The notes beneath the pieces are model-generated. The model did no database searches. It worked only from the letters and a program-made list of their open reading frames with translations, and was not told the origin of the DNA. The position numbers were made by a program, and so were the translations under genes. This document shows positions 1 to 10,741 of a stretch of DNA of 37,500 nt, piece by piece; the first letter of the stretch is position 1; each line of letters opens with the position of its first letter. The DNA lies in NCBI GenBank assembly GCA_002005505.1, contig KV908430.1, positions 218,817 through 256,316 on the forward strand, in the 5' to 3' direction. This DNA comes from Botryococcus braunii. Its lineage: Eukaryota; Chlorophyta; Trebouxiophyceae.

Positions 1-1207
1 GCTGTGCCGGTCTGGTCTGCTGTACGGATTTTTGCTGAAGCCACCATTTGGTCTTGTCTCCTGGAGGCTGCCACAACGCAGCTGGACAATATTTTCCTCC
101 CCCTACACCACCTTGCTCTTGTCACTGTTGGCATATCTTGACGGTATGAAGGATCCTCTCACTCCAGAGTGACCGTGACCAAAGGCAATTGCATTTGCCA
201 TTCGAGAAAGAAGGAAAGGACTGCAATGACGGCATGCATCGATGTAAGGAGGGCATGTTGGCGTTTCAATTGGCCCTGAATGAGACAGACAAAGGCAGCT
301 ACATGTGGCGTTTAATGTTAGGGCGAAACCCGGCTTCACAGCGCATGCACATCTTCTCCACATATCCCCTTCATCAATGATGTTCTCCAAAATTGATTGA
401 CTTCGGATACTGTACTTTTACACTCTCTCGGGGGACCAAGAAGGCTTGTACTATTACAGTTAGTGGCATATGTGCCATTAACTTTGTGGGGTTACATGAG
501 ATGTATACCTGCGTACTCCTACATTGATTCTCACCCTCTCTGTCTAGATCTGGACAACTCCGGAGGATCGTACAGATGTTTTTTCCCCAATGTACTTCAA
601 CCAGCGACTAGTCCTTGGACCATTCCCATTGGCCGTTAATGTACCACAGCTGCCTTCTCTATAGCTATTTCCTGCAAAGATCTTTAGATCAAATTTGCAG
701 GGAAGATGCTGTTTTCCTCAAAACATAAAACGTTTTACATTCAAAGATCCTGCTTTCCTCAGAACATACCATATTAAAATAAGCATGCCAAGTACAATTC
801 GGTTTCCCTCTCCCTGAAATTAATCAAACGTTTGAGATCAAGATTGGAGTTGGTCTAAACAACACATGTGTACACGCACTCAAACTTGTATATGTGTGTC
901 AATAATAAAAGTTACATATATGTCAATCATAAAAGTTGAGAGTCTAGACTCTTAACTTTTAGATATCTACAGATCTATAGATGCTATATAGATGAAGGCA
1001 AATGATAAAAACCGCTGATTGCTGCACCTGAACTGAAGATCGTGTCATAATCAGATGGTATTCATGATTAGATCATCTGATCAGATCAGATCAAATATAT
1101 AATCATCTGATCAGAAACACAACTATTTTTTGAACTTGAAAGTAGACCTTAAAGTCAACTTTCCATGGGCCGCCCTGGAGCTTTTACAGAATGCCGCGGC
1201 TTTTGCA

Positions 1208-1209
<2 letters not shown>
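1..1209. other. No recognised gene
   Basis: No open frame longer than about 95 codons and no family that I recognise. The stretch around 1020-1115 is rich in GATC/TGATCA words (repeated TCTGATCAGA-like strings), giving short imperfect palindromes. The rest looks like ordinary AT-richer intergenic DNA. Confidence 0.5.

Positions 1210-1257
<48 letters not shown>
1210..1257. repeat. (AC)24 microsatellite
   Basis: Uninterrupted AC dinucleotide repeat. The open frames through it (poly-His/Thr or poly-Cys/Val) are artefacts of the repeat. Confidence 0.97.
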
Positions 1258-1258
<1 letters not shown>

Positions 1259-2726
1259 CCTTGTCGCTGGCGCTCAGTGCACGAATTCCGTCAAACCTTG
1301 CATATACACTGTGTGGGAACGGCTTGGACGCATTGGCACAAAAACCTGGGTGAAAATCACTACGGTATTGCAATTTAAATCAGGGTGACTGGCAAGGCGA
1401 CAGTTTCTCGGGAGTGTGGGAGAGGCGCATGGTCAAGGCTAATGCTTTAGACGTTCTGCATGAAGTGATCACTGATTTGCATACTGCCTTGCATCTTGGA
1501 TACTCGGATGAAAATGTGAATGAGGCTCATGAGCTGATCAGCTGCTCAAGTAATGCGGGGCTCATGTGAGTGGCAATTAAAAACTAATTTATTCTGACAT
1601 TTTGGCATAAATCTTCCACTGGAAATTTCACGGGGTCCGAACCATACGTTCCATAAGGACCAAAAGGACAATATTTTGTTCAAGCAACCCCCCTTCCTCA
1701 CATCATCCCAGCCGAAGGCAGTAGGAATGTCCTTAAGACCGAGACTATTCCTTCCAGATCCTGCAAGAGATCTGGACACAAACTTGCGGCCAGTCAGGAT
1801 GATGGGTGGCTACATAGCGGGGCAAGAGCGCCTTCACTGGCTGCCCAGTTCCAAGAAATGCGGTACGTCTTTGTTTGGCATCCTGTACAATCCTGCCTCC
1901 CAACTCGCTCCCCGCTGAGACAACGTAGGAGCACGCCACGTCAGATATAAAGTTCCCTGCGGCAGGAACAGACCCCGTTTCACAACATTCGCGTCACTAC
2001 CTGAAACAGGGGCAACCACCTACTTCATGCCATGCGCTTATCCCACCTGCATCCCTGTGGTGGGACCAACCGTGTGTGAAGAGCTTATCCCTGTCCCATG
2101 TAATGGTAAAGAAATTAATGAAGCAATCATGAATCAAAACACAGACTCTTTTGACCATGAAAATGAATGGAGTTTCTTCAAGGAACATGACTCCGCTTAA
2201 GAGTTCGCTGCTTGACCATACTGGAGCTTGGCTCTGTGAGGTCACTTAATCAACCATGAACAAAGAAAGGGGGGAAAAGGCAATAACAAATGTAGCCTTC
2301 AACAGAGAAGAAGCCCGCCCCAAAACTTGCGAATGAAGTAGAACACCGACTGCCACTCCTCACTGAGTGCATGCCCGGGCATCTGGTTTGTCTTCACACC
2401 ACCCTCCAAATATTGGCGCTGGACTCGGAATGCGCTCACAAATTACCAAAGGACACACACTTGACCCTTTACAACAGCATATGAAACAGAGATTCGGATG
2501 GAATGCATCTGCGCTCGTGATGGACGTGACACTTGTATGGATTCTCGAGGTACAGCCGTAAAGCAAGTCACCTTGCCAATCCCCAAACACCATTCGGGCC
2601 ATTGGAGAGGCGATTTTACAATCTTACACCACATATTCAGGAACAGGGCATGAATCAGGGATCCCTTGCTGACAGTCCACCGAACAACACCATCCATCAA
2701 AAATGAGACAGGGGGCTCTGGTGCAC
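1258..2726. other. No recognised gene
   Basis: Only short, mutually overlapping open frames on both strands, none with a recognisable motif. It lies downstream of the minus-strand F-box/LRR gene, so its right-hand part probably holds that gene's 3' untranslated region. Confidence 0.4.
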
Positions 2727-4488
2727 TCACAGCTCCAAAGGTGGCCAGCCCGACTCATGCCGCGACAGCTGCAGATTGGCCTGGACGGCTGCCAAGGTTT
2801 TCTCCACCTCAGATTCGCCGCCAGCACCTGAGAAGGCTTCATTGACATCATTCCTCTCTGCGTACACTTCTAGACGCGTGAGGCTGCGCAAGGAAGACAG
2901 AGGCAGCAAATCGGGCAGGGCAGCAGAGTCACCACAAAACAACGCCAGGTCCCTCAGCTGCGTAAGGCGGAGGATCGGCTCCATCATTGCAGGCGTCAGC
3001 CTGTCAACATCTAAGGCCAACACTGTCAGCTGAGATGAGTTGATGCCGTCCAGCAGACTGACTGGGTGAAGGGTGCGCTCATCACTATACAGAATGAGAC
3101 ACCGCAGTTGCCGCAGGGAGGAGAACATGCCCTGCCGAGGCGCCTCAGCTGCCTCGCTGCTCCAGGTGCCTTCAAACACGAGGCTCTGAAGGCTGGTTGC
3201 GCAAGAACACAGCTCGAGCGGCAGATAGCTGTAGCGGGTACCAATCTCAAACTGACGACAAACCAGATGCAGACGAGTGAGGCTTCCCAGGCGGGCCAGT
3301 GCATGCTGAAGCGCTGCGTATGCAGATGTGCTGAGCTCTTGGAAGTACTCCAGCGCAATGGTGCAGTCAAGATCCTGCAGTGTGGTGGCGGTCCCGAGGA
3401 ACGCAAGCTCCCGTGGAAGCGGGGATCCGTCCTCATAGGAGGGGGGGCTTTTGATGAATCCCAAGCTCAGCTTCCGCAGGCGGGCCAGAGCCGTCAGGGT
3501 GAGCAGCTCCGATGTGTTACCGAACAGCGTTTCAAACTGATCAATCTGGAGGCGGGTGAGGGCAGTCAGGGCGCTCAGGAAAGGGCATGAAGCGGAGAAC
3601 TGCCCAACACGATCAACGGCCAATGAATAGGATGGTTGGATGTGCAGCTCTTGTAGGCCTGTCAGCGCTGCCAGATGCTCCAGACGGGGTTCACCAGAGT
3701 CGTTGAGGGTGAGGGACAGTCTGGTGAGGCAAGTCAGAGCTGACAGGCACCAGACATGGGCCTTGACTGTCTCCAGGCTCAAGCTGCGGAGGTGGGAGAA
3801 CGCCCCACTGCAAACAAGCTGGACCTGGCTGGCAGACTGATCAACATCCTGCCTGACCAATGTCAGGCGGAGAGACTTGATCGAGCGGACACTTGCAAGG
3901 GCGGCGAGTTCATCGTGGCTGACAGTGCTGCTCAGCTGCAAGCTTGTCATGCTCGTGAGGTGCGGGATAAGGGTTGGACGAAGTTTGAAGTCCCGGGAGA
4001 GCCACAGTTGACGCAGCAATGGCATGTGGGCCAGTGCCACTTCAAGGGGAACAGGACGGGGCACCAAGCAAGTGGCATCTGTGCATTCCTCTGTTCTGAG
4101 AGGCCTGGTTGTGATGCTGTCTGACGGCGGCAAGCGGATGGTAGCCTCACAGATGTGAGGGAGGAACTCAGGAGCGTAGCAGGCATCCCCGAGCTTCACC
4201 CCACCCACGCACTTGCAACGAGCTAATCGGATTGGGTAGTGCCTGTGCAGATCGCGTGGTCGCTTGTGCAGGGCACGCAGCAATTCTGGGCTGACTCTGC
4301 ATCTGATGTAGCAAATCTGAGCTTCCTGCAGTACAATGCACCCGTTGACCTTCAGGTGGGACACACTGCTGTTTGCTGCAGCTCGAAAGGCCCTGCTGAC
4401 CATGCGCGCTGTCCAGAGACCGCATGGCTGCTCCAAAAAGGAACAAATGTGTGAGAGAAGCTCCAAGGTCAGATCCCCTATCGTCACC
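2727..4488 (-). CDS. F-box / leucine-rich-repeat protein (5' end incomplete)
   Basis: One long open exon of about 587 codons ending at TGA (2727-2729). The first 45 residues carry an F-box-like helix pattern (IGDLTLELLSHICSFLE, then WTARMVSRAFRAAANSS). From about residue 165 to 560 there are roughly 13 irregular leucine-rich repeats of the form LxxLxxLxL, for example LTGLQELHIQP, LGSLTRLHLV and LTQLRDLALF. Proteins of this layout are typically substrate receptors of SCF (Skp1-Cullin-F-box) ubiquitin ligases: the F-box binds Skp1 and the LRR binds the target. No ATG precedes the F-box in this frame before an upstream TGA. Instead the minus strand reads CTGTTTTTCAG just before GGTGACG, a good 3' splice site, so I start the exon at 4488 and infer a small 5' exon at higher coordinates that I could not place. 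The product call is strong; specific substrate or symbol unknown. Confidence 0.82.
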
Positions 4489-5135
4489 CTGAAAAACAGC
4501 ACCAAGCCTGGTCAGGGAGCAATGCCCCGTCAAAGGATCGCTTGGCAACCAGTAAGGCGTGTGGGGCAGCTGAATGCATATCAGAGATGCACAAGGGAAC
4601 TGGTGCTCAGGGGCGGACCAGTTTGTCATGTACTTGGTGAGCTTATATAGGGGTGTGGATACTGCTCTAGAAGTGCGATGAAAAGTTGCTATCCCTACCC
4701 TCGCCACAACAGAGGGGGCCATGATAAGTACCATAGGAGGAACCCCCAAGCATTCATATTCAATCGTCGGAGCCTCAGTGCTATTACAATACTCAACACA
4801 GTCGAAGGCAGCTTGAAGTGTCCTTCCTAAGGAGGTACGTCGTCCGGCTTTTGCTGAAGAAGGAAGTGCGATGTTTCAGACCTTTGATTTTTAAGCACTC
4901 GCATGGTCTTGTTACAACCGATAACAATCCTCAATCATGATAAGCGTGAAGAAATCTACCGGCATGTTTCGCGCTTCGCCCTTCCCATCGGATTGCCTCC
5001 AAGCTCCTCTCCTCCCGTACCAAAAAAGCACAGACACTGGAATATCAGCTCAAGTTTAGCTGAAGGTGATCCAAAGCACCAACACCCCCGGGGTGTGATC
5101 CAGACCGGCACTGTTTCGGCCCGAAAACGTGTGTT

Positions 5136-5136
<1 letters not shown>
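4489..5136. other. Upstream region of the F-box/LRR gene
   Basis: It should hold the missing 5' exon and promoter of the F-box/LRR gene. One short minus-strand candidate begins ATGGCCCCCTCTGTTGTGG near 4722 and runs into a GT. Its splice phase does not match the downstream exon, so I do not annotate it as coding. Nothing else recognised. Confidence 0.3.
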
Positions 5137-5189
<53 letters not shown>

Positions 5190-5279
5190 CAAATTTCGAA
5201 AAGTGTTTGCAGGTGCATCGCCTAGATGGCGTGTACTGCACACGGTGTACGTGCAGATCTTCAGATAGCATACACCCAC

Positions 5280-5317
<38 letters not shown>
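5137..5317 (-). repeat. Twin poly(T) tracts (T53 and T35)
   Basis: A run of 53 T (5137-5189), a 93-bp spacer, then a run of 35 T (5283-5317). On the minus strand these are two poly(A) tails in the same orientation, as expected for retroposed (SINE-like or processed) sequence. I could not define flanking target duplications, so origin by slippage is not excluded. Confidence 0.85.
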
Positions 5318-6159
5318 CTCAGACAGCATAACGAAGGCGGCTCCACATGGTGTAAATATAACTGTTAATAGCAATAGTAATATAAAAAGTAATATTCTAA
5401 AACGATTGACAGTGTCGATTGGACACCAATCTGTCAGGTATTGAATAAATGTATCTAAGAGCACAGATCCCCGTCTAGCACAGATATAACCTATACGTGG
5501 AGCACACGACAGGGACAACCCAGCGCTGTCCATTGTGTGGAATGATTTGAACTTATGTCAAATTCAATTTAATCGGGGCGGTGAAGCCAACCGCAGACGT
5601 AGTAACCACAGGCATCGGTCTGTCGCATAGCCATATGATTCCCAGGACTCCCGTACTGAAACTCGATGAACACGACGCATTATTGAGGAGCTAGGATTCT
5701 TCATGGAAGAGCTTGAGGTTAACGAGAGACCTACGCGCGTTCAGGCCTACTGCTTTAACCGTGTCTTAAAGAAAGGGCTCCAACTCCGCCAAGAAGCACT
5801 AAACATTCCCAGATTTGAGGTGCTCCGCTACCTTGTTCTGTTATTTGTAGTTCTTATTGTGAAGGTGCTCTTCTGATGAAAAGTGTTGGCAACTGTTCAT
5901 AGACCTATAAACAGCCATCTTTATAGAGAAGCCTGTTCGCGCATTGTCACTCATCCAATTTCAGTGTACATGTCTTATTAAAACAGGCTCGGCTTTGAAC
6001 TTCTATCCAACCCTAAATGTTCTAAAGGATACTTCCATGGCGCTATTGTTTAATTGTGGCGCTCTTGACACGATGCACGTAGTCTTCTCCTGCTTGTTTA
6101 TTTCACTGCGCTTCACCTGCGCATGATGCACAAACGCACGCTCGTGCGGGTAAGGGTGT
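5318..6159. other. Region without a firm gene
   Basis: AT-richer unique-looking DNA. The only open frame with protein-like composition is the short one listed at 5703-5876. Nothing else recognised. Confidence 0.35.
5703..5876 (+). CDS. Possible 57-residue ORF with a hydrophobic C-terminus
   Basis: The frame reads from ATG (5703) to TGA (5874-5876). It starts charged and polar (MEELEVNERPTRVQAYCF), then basic (VLKKGLQLRQEAL), and ends in a stretch of about 15 hydrophobic residues (YLVLLFVVLIVKVLF) long enough for a marginal membrane anchor. The frame is open a further 11 codons upstream, so it could equally be the last exon of a larger gene. No family recognised. Confidence is low because one 57-codon frame can arise by chance. 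Confidence 0.2.
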   Translation: MEELEVNERPTRVQAYCFNRVLKKGLQLRQEALNIPRFEVLRYLVLLFVVLIVKVLF

Positions 6160-6174
6160 GTGTGCGTGCGTGCG

Positions 6175-6254
<80 letters not shown>

Positions 6255-6343
6255 CCGGCTCATGCCCGCGCATGTGTACATACATGCACACGTCTGTATG
6301 TGCGCCCACGTGCATGCGTGTGACTCTGGGGGGGGGGGGGGGG
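6160..6343. repeat. (GT)36 microsatellite and G16 run
   Basis: A GTGC/GTGT lead-in, then pure GT at about 6182-6253, and a run of 16 G at 6328-6343. They lie just upstream of the first ankyrin coding block, probably in an intron or 5' flank. Confidence 0.93.
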
Positions 6344-6476
6344 ACTCCGTCTCGTGCGGTCGAGAGAGGCGGCGGTGGAGTCCATGGAGATGGGGGCTTG
6401 ATTGCACAGAGAAGGAATGCATCTGGGTGTATCTGATACTGCAACTGACCCATGCTTTCTTTGCTTGCTTGCCCAG

Positions 6477-7138
6477 TGCTGCTGGAGCCATGTGGATGCA
6501 GCGGAGGCGGCCCGCCTCCAGTGCCTGCAGGGCCTGTTGGAGGCGGGGCGCTTCCTGCCACTGGACAACCCCGACCGGGCCTCAGCAGGGGAAGCCCGCA
6601 AGCTTGAGTTTTGGAATGCAGCCTTTACAACGTGCAATGCCGACCGCGCGCACTTGCTGTCTTTGCTCTTAGCTAGTGGGTGGCTCCCAGCTTTGATGCA
6701 GTTCTCCCCTGGCACATGGGGGATATGCTGGAGAGCCGGGACGTGACCAAGGAGGATTGGCCATTCCCATATCTTTCATATACGGATGATTAGTACCGCA
6801 ACCAGTTCACGCCCGACCTGGATCTGTTCCGCCATGCCGTGCGGAACCCCACGTCGGCATGTTTGAAGGCACTCTTTGAAGGCAGGGTGCCAGTCCGTCT
6901 GGATCTGCCGCCTCGCTGCGCAGGAGGCAAAGCCAGCTTTTCTGGCCTTTGCGGCATCATGGGGATGCCCCTGCGACGCAATCGCCTTGAGGATTGCTGC
7001 AAGGGCCGGCAACCTCCCTCTGCTGAAGGAGGTCCACAATGCGGCTTTGCTCCCGAGTGGGTTTCTCAGCCGTGTCATTGCAGGGCTCAGCTGGAACGAT
7101 CTTCACTGCATCGAAAAAGCGGCGAAGGACTTCACGGA
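6477..7138 (+). CDS. Ankyrin gene, coding block 1
   Basis: It opens after a pyrimidine-rich acceptor (TTGCTTGCTTGCCCAG) and closes at a GTATGT donor. Three frame segments are needed. The first (to about 6715) contains LQCLQGLLEAGRFLPLDNP. The second (about 6715-6905) contains LFRHAVRNPTSACLKALFEG, with one TAG at 6791. The third (about 6905-7138) contains FAASWGCPCDAIALRIAARA and NLPLLKEVHNAALLPSGFL. All three read as ankyrin-type helices, so the frame changes interrupt one ancestral exon rather than separate genes. Confidence 0.55.
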
Positions 7139-7195
7139 AGTATGTGGGTGGGGGTGTGTGCTCAAAAATGTTGGTCGGGGTGATAGCGGTAGTGG

Positions 7196-7197
<2 letters not shown>

Positions 7198-7284
<87 letters not shown>
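7198..7284. repeat. (GT)43 microsatellite inside the ankyrin gene
   Basis: Pure GT. It abuts directly, without a visible AG acceptor, a coding-like block (LVALLEWFGSDAATPG, about 7285-7380) that ends at a GTGAGG donor. Confidence 0.95.
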
Positions 7285-7287
<3 letters not shown>

Positions 7288-7722
7288 CTGGTGGCCCTCC
7301 TGGAGTGGTTCGGGAGTGACGCCGCAACGCCCGGCATCTCCCGGAAGGGCGGCCTCGGACTGCCTTCGTGCTCTCGAGAGGTGAGGCGTGCGGGGCGGCG
7401 CACTGAAACAATCTGACTTAACCAATTCACACCGCGATTGTGTTTTCCTGACTTTGCTTGCATGCTTCGTTGGGGTTCCTGCACCAAACTTTTGATGGTT
7501 GACAATTGAAATGGATCCTGGGGCTTAGGTTTTTCTAGCCGCCTTTTCGCGGAATCTTTCCTTTTGCTATGTTGCTCATGACATGGACATGGGGGTAAGG
7601 GCAATATCGCAGAGCTGATGCCATGTTGCATGCCCTTCTGCTCCCTCAAGAATTCTCAAGCCAATCAAAACACATGCAAGTTTCTTTTGAGACTCTCTTT
7701 AGACTTTTTCAAACACCTTTAG

Positions 7723-7978
7723 ATGGACTGTTTCGTTGGTGTGGGGCGCAGAGCGGGGTGCTTCAACTTGAAAGTAGCAGTGCAAAGTGCAGCTGAGAGA
7801 GCACAAGTGAACTGCCTCAAGTACCTCTTCGACCTGGAACCTGGTCTGCTGCTGTGGCTGCCCTTGCTGAGGTGGACAGCCGCATCTATGACGGCCTCCC
7901 CCCCCCTCCCCCCCCCCCCCCCCCCCGGGGGCCATCATAGACTGCATGGACTTCCTGCAGGGCTGTGGCTGCCAGTAG
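7723..7978 (+). CDS. Ankyrin gene, coding block with C-run
   Basis: The block begins after a CACCTTTAG acceptor. It reads LKVAVQSAAERAQVNCLKYL and FDLEPGLLLWLPLL, an ankyrin-like helix pair, then enters a near-pure C tract (7898-7926). Beyond the tract a different frame reads AIIDCMDFLQGCGCQ, which again fits the repeat and leads through a TAG (7976-7978) into the next block. Length change of the C tract is the simplest cause of the frame switch. Confidence 0.5.
7898..7926. repeat. Poly(C) tract (C9 T C19)
   Basis: A homopolymer within coding-like sequence. The reading frame differs on its two sides. Confidence 0.95.
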
Positions 7979-7996
7979 GAGGACGACGGGGGTAAG

Positions 7997-9013
7997 ATGG
8001 TGGAGGCTACACGTGACGGACAGCCCGAGGTACTGCAGTACTGCCTTGAGCGGGTGCAAGACCCGTGCTGGTGGCTGGCAATGGCCCCAGCGTGCGGGAG
8101 CAACCTGGAATGCATGCAGGTGTTGTATGACAACGGATACGAGCAACACAGGTTGGGACATGGGTGGGTGGATTGGGGATATGAGAGTTCAGATGCCATT
8201 AAGCTGGAGTGCCTGCGGCTCGCAGTCCAAAAAAGCGGCAAGATTGATCGAGAGAAGTTGAAGAAGTTTAGGACTTTCTGTGTTGAAAGAGACGTGCTGA
8301 GGTACGCGATCAAGCTGGGCGCCCCCTTGCACAACTCCTTGACCTACGTCGCCGCAGCAGAAGGCCGAGTGGAAGTGCTGCGAAGCGCGCCCTCGCAGGG
8401 AGCACCCTGGACCTATGAGGAAATCGAGTTGGTAATCAAAGCCACGCAGATTCGGCCATGGTTGAAGCTGCCGCCCGGCACCGCTTTGGGTTGCTTGCAG
8501 TGCCTTTGCAAGCACGCGCGCACAACTGGTTTTCCTGTGTTGGGGCGGCCTTCAGAAGCAGCCTTTGCGGGCCGTCAGTGGGAGCAGAGCCGAGGCCCAT
8601 CTCTGGCGGTGCTGCGCTATGTGTGCGACCACATGGGCCCCACATGGGCTGACCCGTCGGTGCAGGCCACGGCCCGGAAGCTGGCGGGCTGGGCCCTGGA
8701 AGGCAGCATCGGCGGAGCCCGCCCCGTGGGCTGCCAGTTGGTTCTGTACCTGACACGGAAGCTGGAGGATACGTTGCCCGACCCACTAGGCGAGTTAGTT
8801 GCGGTGAGACGGGAGAGGGCCGCTGCGCTGGCGGGATCTTTCTTCAAAGCAGGGCAGCTGGCCCAGCAGAGTGGCGCCTCCCATTGGCGGCCCTGTGGGG
8901 CGCAATGGACCGCCTGCCCTTGGAACGCGCCTCCCGACCTGGGACATGAGCCTGGTTTCTCAGCAGTGGTGCTCGAGAGGGCTTGCTGCTCCAGTGCTTG
9001 GAAAGTGTGTTAA
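7997..9013 (+). CDS. Ankyrin gene, main C-terminal coding block
   Basis: A 338-codon open frame whose first ATG is at 7997; it is open upstream to the TAG at 7976, so it is probably an internal or last exon rather than a gene start. Ankyrin-like units include PEVLQYCLERVQDPCWWLAM, NLECMQVLYDNGY, LHNSLTYVAAAEGRVEVLRS and a cysteine-containing GCLQCLCKHAR unit. After about 8800 comes RRERAAALAGSFFKAGQLAQ, which still looks like protein. The last 45 codons (from about 8875) do not, and another frame there reads PLAALWGAMDRLPLERA, so I suspect a one-base shift near 8870. A possible GTGAGA donor at 8802 is the alternative. Confidence 0.6.
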   Translation: MVEATRDGQPEVLQYCLERVQDPCWWLAMAPACGSNLECMQVLYDNGYEQHRLGHGWVDWGYESSDAIKLECLRLAVQKSGKIDREKLKKFRTFCVERDVLRYAIKLGAPLHNSLTYVAAAEGRVEVLRSAPSQGAPWTYEEIELVIKATQIRPWLKLPPGTALGCLQCLCKHARTTGFPVLGRPSEAAFAGRQWEQSRGPSLAVLRYVCDHMGPTWADPSVQATARKLAGWALEGSIGGARPVGCQLVLYLTRKLEDTLPDPLGELVAVRRERAAALAGSFFKAGQLAQQSGASHWRPCGAQWTACPWNAPPDLGHEPGFSAVVLERACCSSAWKVC

Positions 9014-10034
9014 AGATGCTTTGTTGGAGTGGGAAGCTGGTGTCTTGCAGGGCACAGATAATTAGCCTGGTGGTGGCCGCCTTAGGGGTTTACATGAATG
9101 CTTCAGGGGACATCCAGGTCTTAGTAATGGATCTGGATCCTAGACAGTTGTATCGTAATCGGATTCCTGAGTTCGGTCCAAACCTGGTGCGTGAACACTG
9201 CCGGGTCCCTCTTGTAGGGTACATAAAGTCTGTGAACACCAGATAAAAAGTACAACCCGAGCATTGCAGTTGATAACTCCATGGCCACGGGAGGCTAGTA
9301 AACCCTTTAAGAGAGCTGAATAAGGGCAATCAAGCACGCGATTCGAGATCACACATGAAACTCTTCAAACCTTCATTGGTCCCGCCCGCACGCCCGGATC
9401 GTCTAGTGGAACATCCTCACCAGCTTAAGTGCTTGCAAACCTTGAGACCACCATGAAAAGGTGAGTCAACCGGTAGTAAATCCGAATTGTGAATGCCGAT
9501 TGGCAGGGAAAGCTTCGTAGCAAACTTAATAAACATGATGCTGCCCTATAATAGGATTAGCGGTACACCAAGAATATGGATAACGATTTTTTGGCCATGT
9601 AACTGTAAAGGCACATGTATGAAGTTTTCACCTTTAGTGCTTGTGATTCTGACAGATTTGTAACAGATCTACAGAGTTTGACATAGCTTTAAGCTTGTTA
9701 ATTTTTTTGCCGATTTGATTTTTTGAAACTTTTGTTGAGTTCCTTTCTAGACTAGAGGGGATTGTCGGTCAGGCCCAGGTCTCTCATGGGGGCCTGGTTT
9801 GATTTTCGACCATTCGGCGCTTGGGTTTTGCTATTGCTGGTGCGGTGGGTCGGCAGCTTGCTACGAGGCTGCCGTTGTGGGGTGATGAGTTTGGTTTCCC
9901 GCATTAGTTAGCTAACTAGGGGTTTTTCATCGGGTGGTGTCGTTACGGTTACAATTTCGAATCTCAAGCTTTAACTTGGAGATTTTCTGCAAGCCTTAAG
10001 CTTGCTGGGTTGATGTAGCTCTCTTCTTTTGCAG
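9014..10034. other. No recognised gene
   Basis: AT-richer at 9500-9720, GC-richer after 9760. No supported coding block. It ends at a good acceptor (CTCTCTTCTTTTGCAG, 10019-10034) that opens the next exon candidate. Confidence 0.4.
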
Positions 10035-10274
10035 AGGTGGAGAAGAAAAGACCAGCCCGATTTTAAGGACCCAAACCCATGTGTTTCAAGCAGCGGCAGC
10101 CGGCGAGCAGCGAGCAGCCGGCTGGTGACCCACAGCGGCCGCAATATGAAAATGACCCGACGCATGACAGACTATCCCTCCACATCTCCCTTGAGCAAGG
10201 ATGGCTTGGTTCAAAAGCCCCTGGAGCCTCTGCAACAAGGCCAGCGCATCAGCATGCAACCCTCCATTTGTTAA
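10035..10274 (+). CDS. Putative exon of an unrecognised gene
   Basis: Open from the acceptor at 10034 to TAA (10272-10274). The product is basic and Ser/Arg/Gln-rich (RWRRKDQPDFKDPNPCVSSS, RNMKMTRRMTDYPSTSPLSK). No domain recognised. An overlapping frame is also open (10079-10486), so the frame choice is uncertain. It could be a 5' exon of the gene whose better exons lie at 10742-11530. Confidence 0.22.
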   Translation, partial: RWRRKDQPDFKDPNPCVSSSGSRRAASSRLVTHSGRNMKMTRRMTDYPSTSPLSKDGLVQKPLEPLQQGQRISMQPSIC

Positions 10275-10507
10275 AAAGAAAAGCCTTGGAAGGCCACAGG
10301 CGGCTGTTGACACGACTGCAAGATAGCATAGCAGGTCTGCTTGTCTTGGGCAGTGCGCACGGCGGCCCCACCTCTCTTCTCTTCTTATTGCTTAGTCGGA
10401 ATTTCGCGGTACCAGTTTCAATCAGTTCCTTTCGAAGAGCTCTGTACAACTTGGATGTACCTTTTCTGCAGGATGGAAGTTTTTAATGTATAAGGGGGAT
10501 TTTCTGT

Positions 10508-10508
<1 letters not shown>

Positions 10509-10540
<32 letters not shown>

Positions 10541-10553
10541 GGGGGGGGGGGGG
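10509..10553. repeat. T31 G14 homopolymer junction
   Basis: Thirty-one T followed directly by fourteen G, then a G-rich stretch to about 10640 with four more G clusters. Confidence 0.95.
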
Positions 10554-10741
10554 TGTGAGCATCGCATTTTCTGGGGGGAGGGGGGGTATTTTTTGGCGAG
10601 GCTTGGGGTGGCGGTTTTTCTGGGGGGAGGGGGGGGATTGGGTGGGGTCGCGATTGTCGGCTTCGGAACTGTGTGCATGTGCTTTGGTGCATCCTTATCT
10701 TCGACCGTGCTGGGGCGTTGAAGCTTGTGATTTGCATGCAG

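Larger units (their letters stand above)
6477..9013 (+). pseudogene. Ankyrin-repeat protein gene, interrupted (probable pseudogene)
   Basis: Three or more coding blocks in the same direction carry degenerate ankyrin-type repeats of the CLxxL-xx-GCPWD style (RLQCLQGLLEAG, WGCPCDAIALRIAARAGNLPLL, VNCLKYLFDLEP, LECMQVLYDNGY, EVLRYA-type). Such repeats are protein-interaction modules; the partner is unknown. Borders are plausible: acceptor TTGCCCAG at 6476, donor GTATGT at 7139, acceptor CACCTTTAG at 7722. Damage: frame changes near 6715 and 6905, in-frame TAG at 6791-6793 and 7976-7978, a C-run across 7898-7926, and a likely frame change near 8870. Either the gene is dead or homopolymer errors in the assembly mimic decay. 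The large GT repeat (7198-7284) sits between coding blocks. Confidence 0.65.

Noticed and set aside
3026..3590. Open frames of 136 and 174 codons overlapping the F-box/LRR gene in other frames.
   Set aside because: They are shadows of the GC-rich LRR coding sequence; only the minus-strand LRR frame has domain structure.
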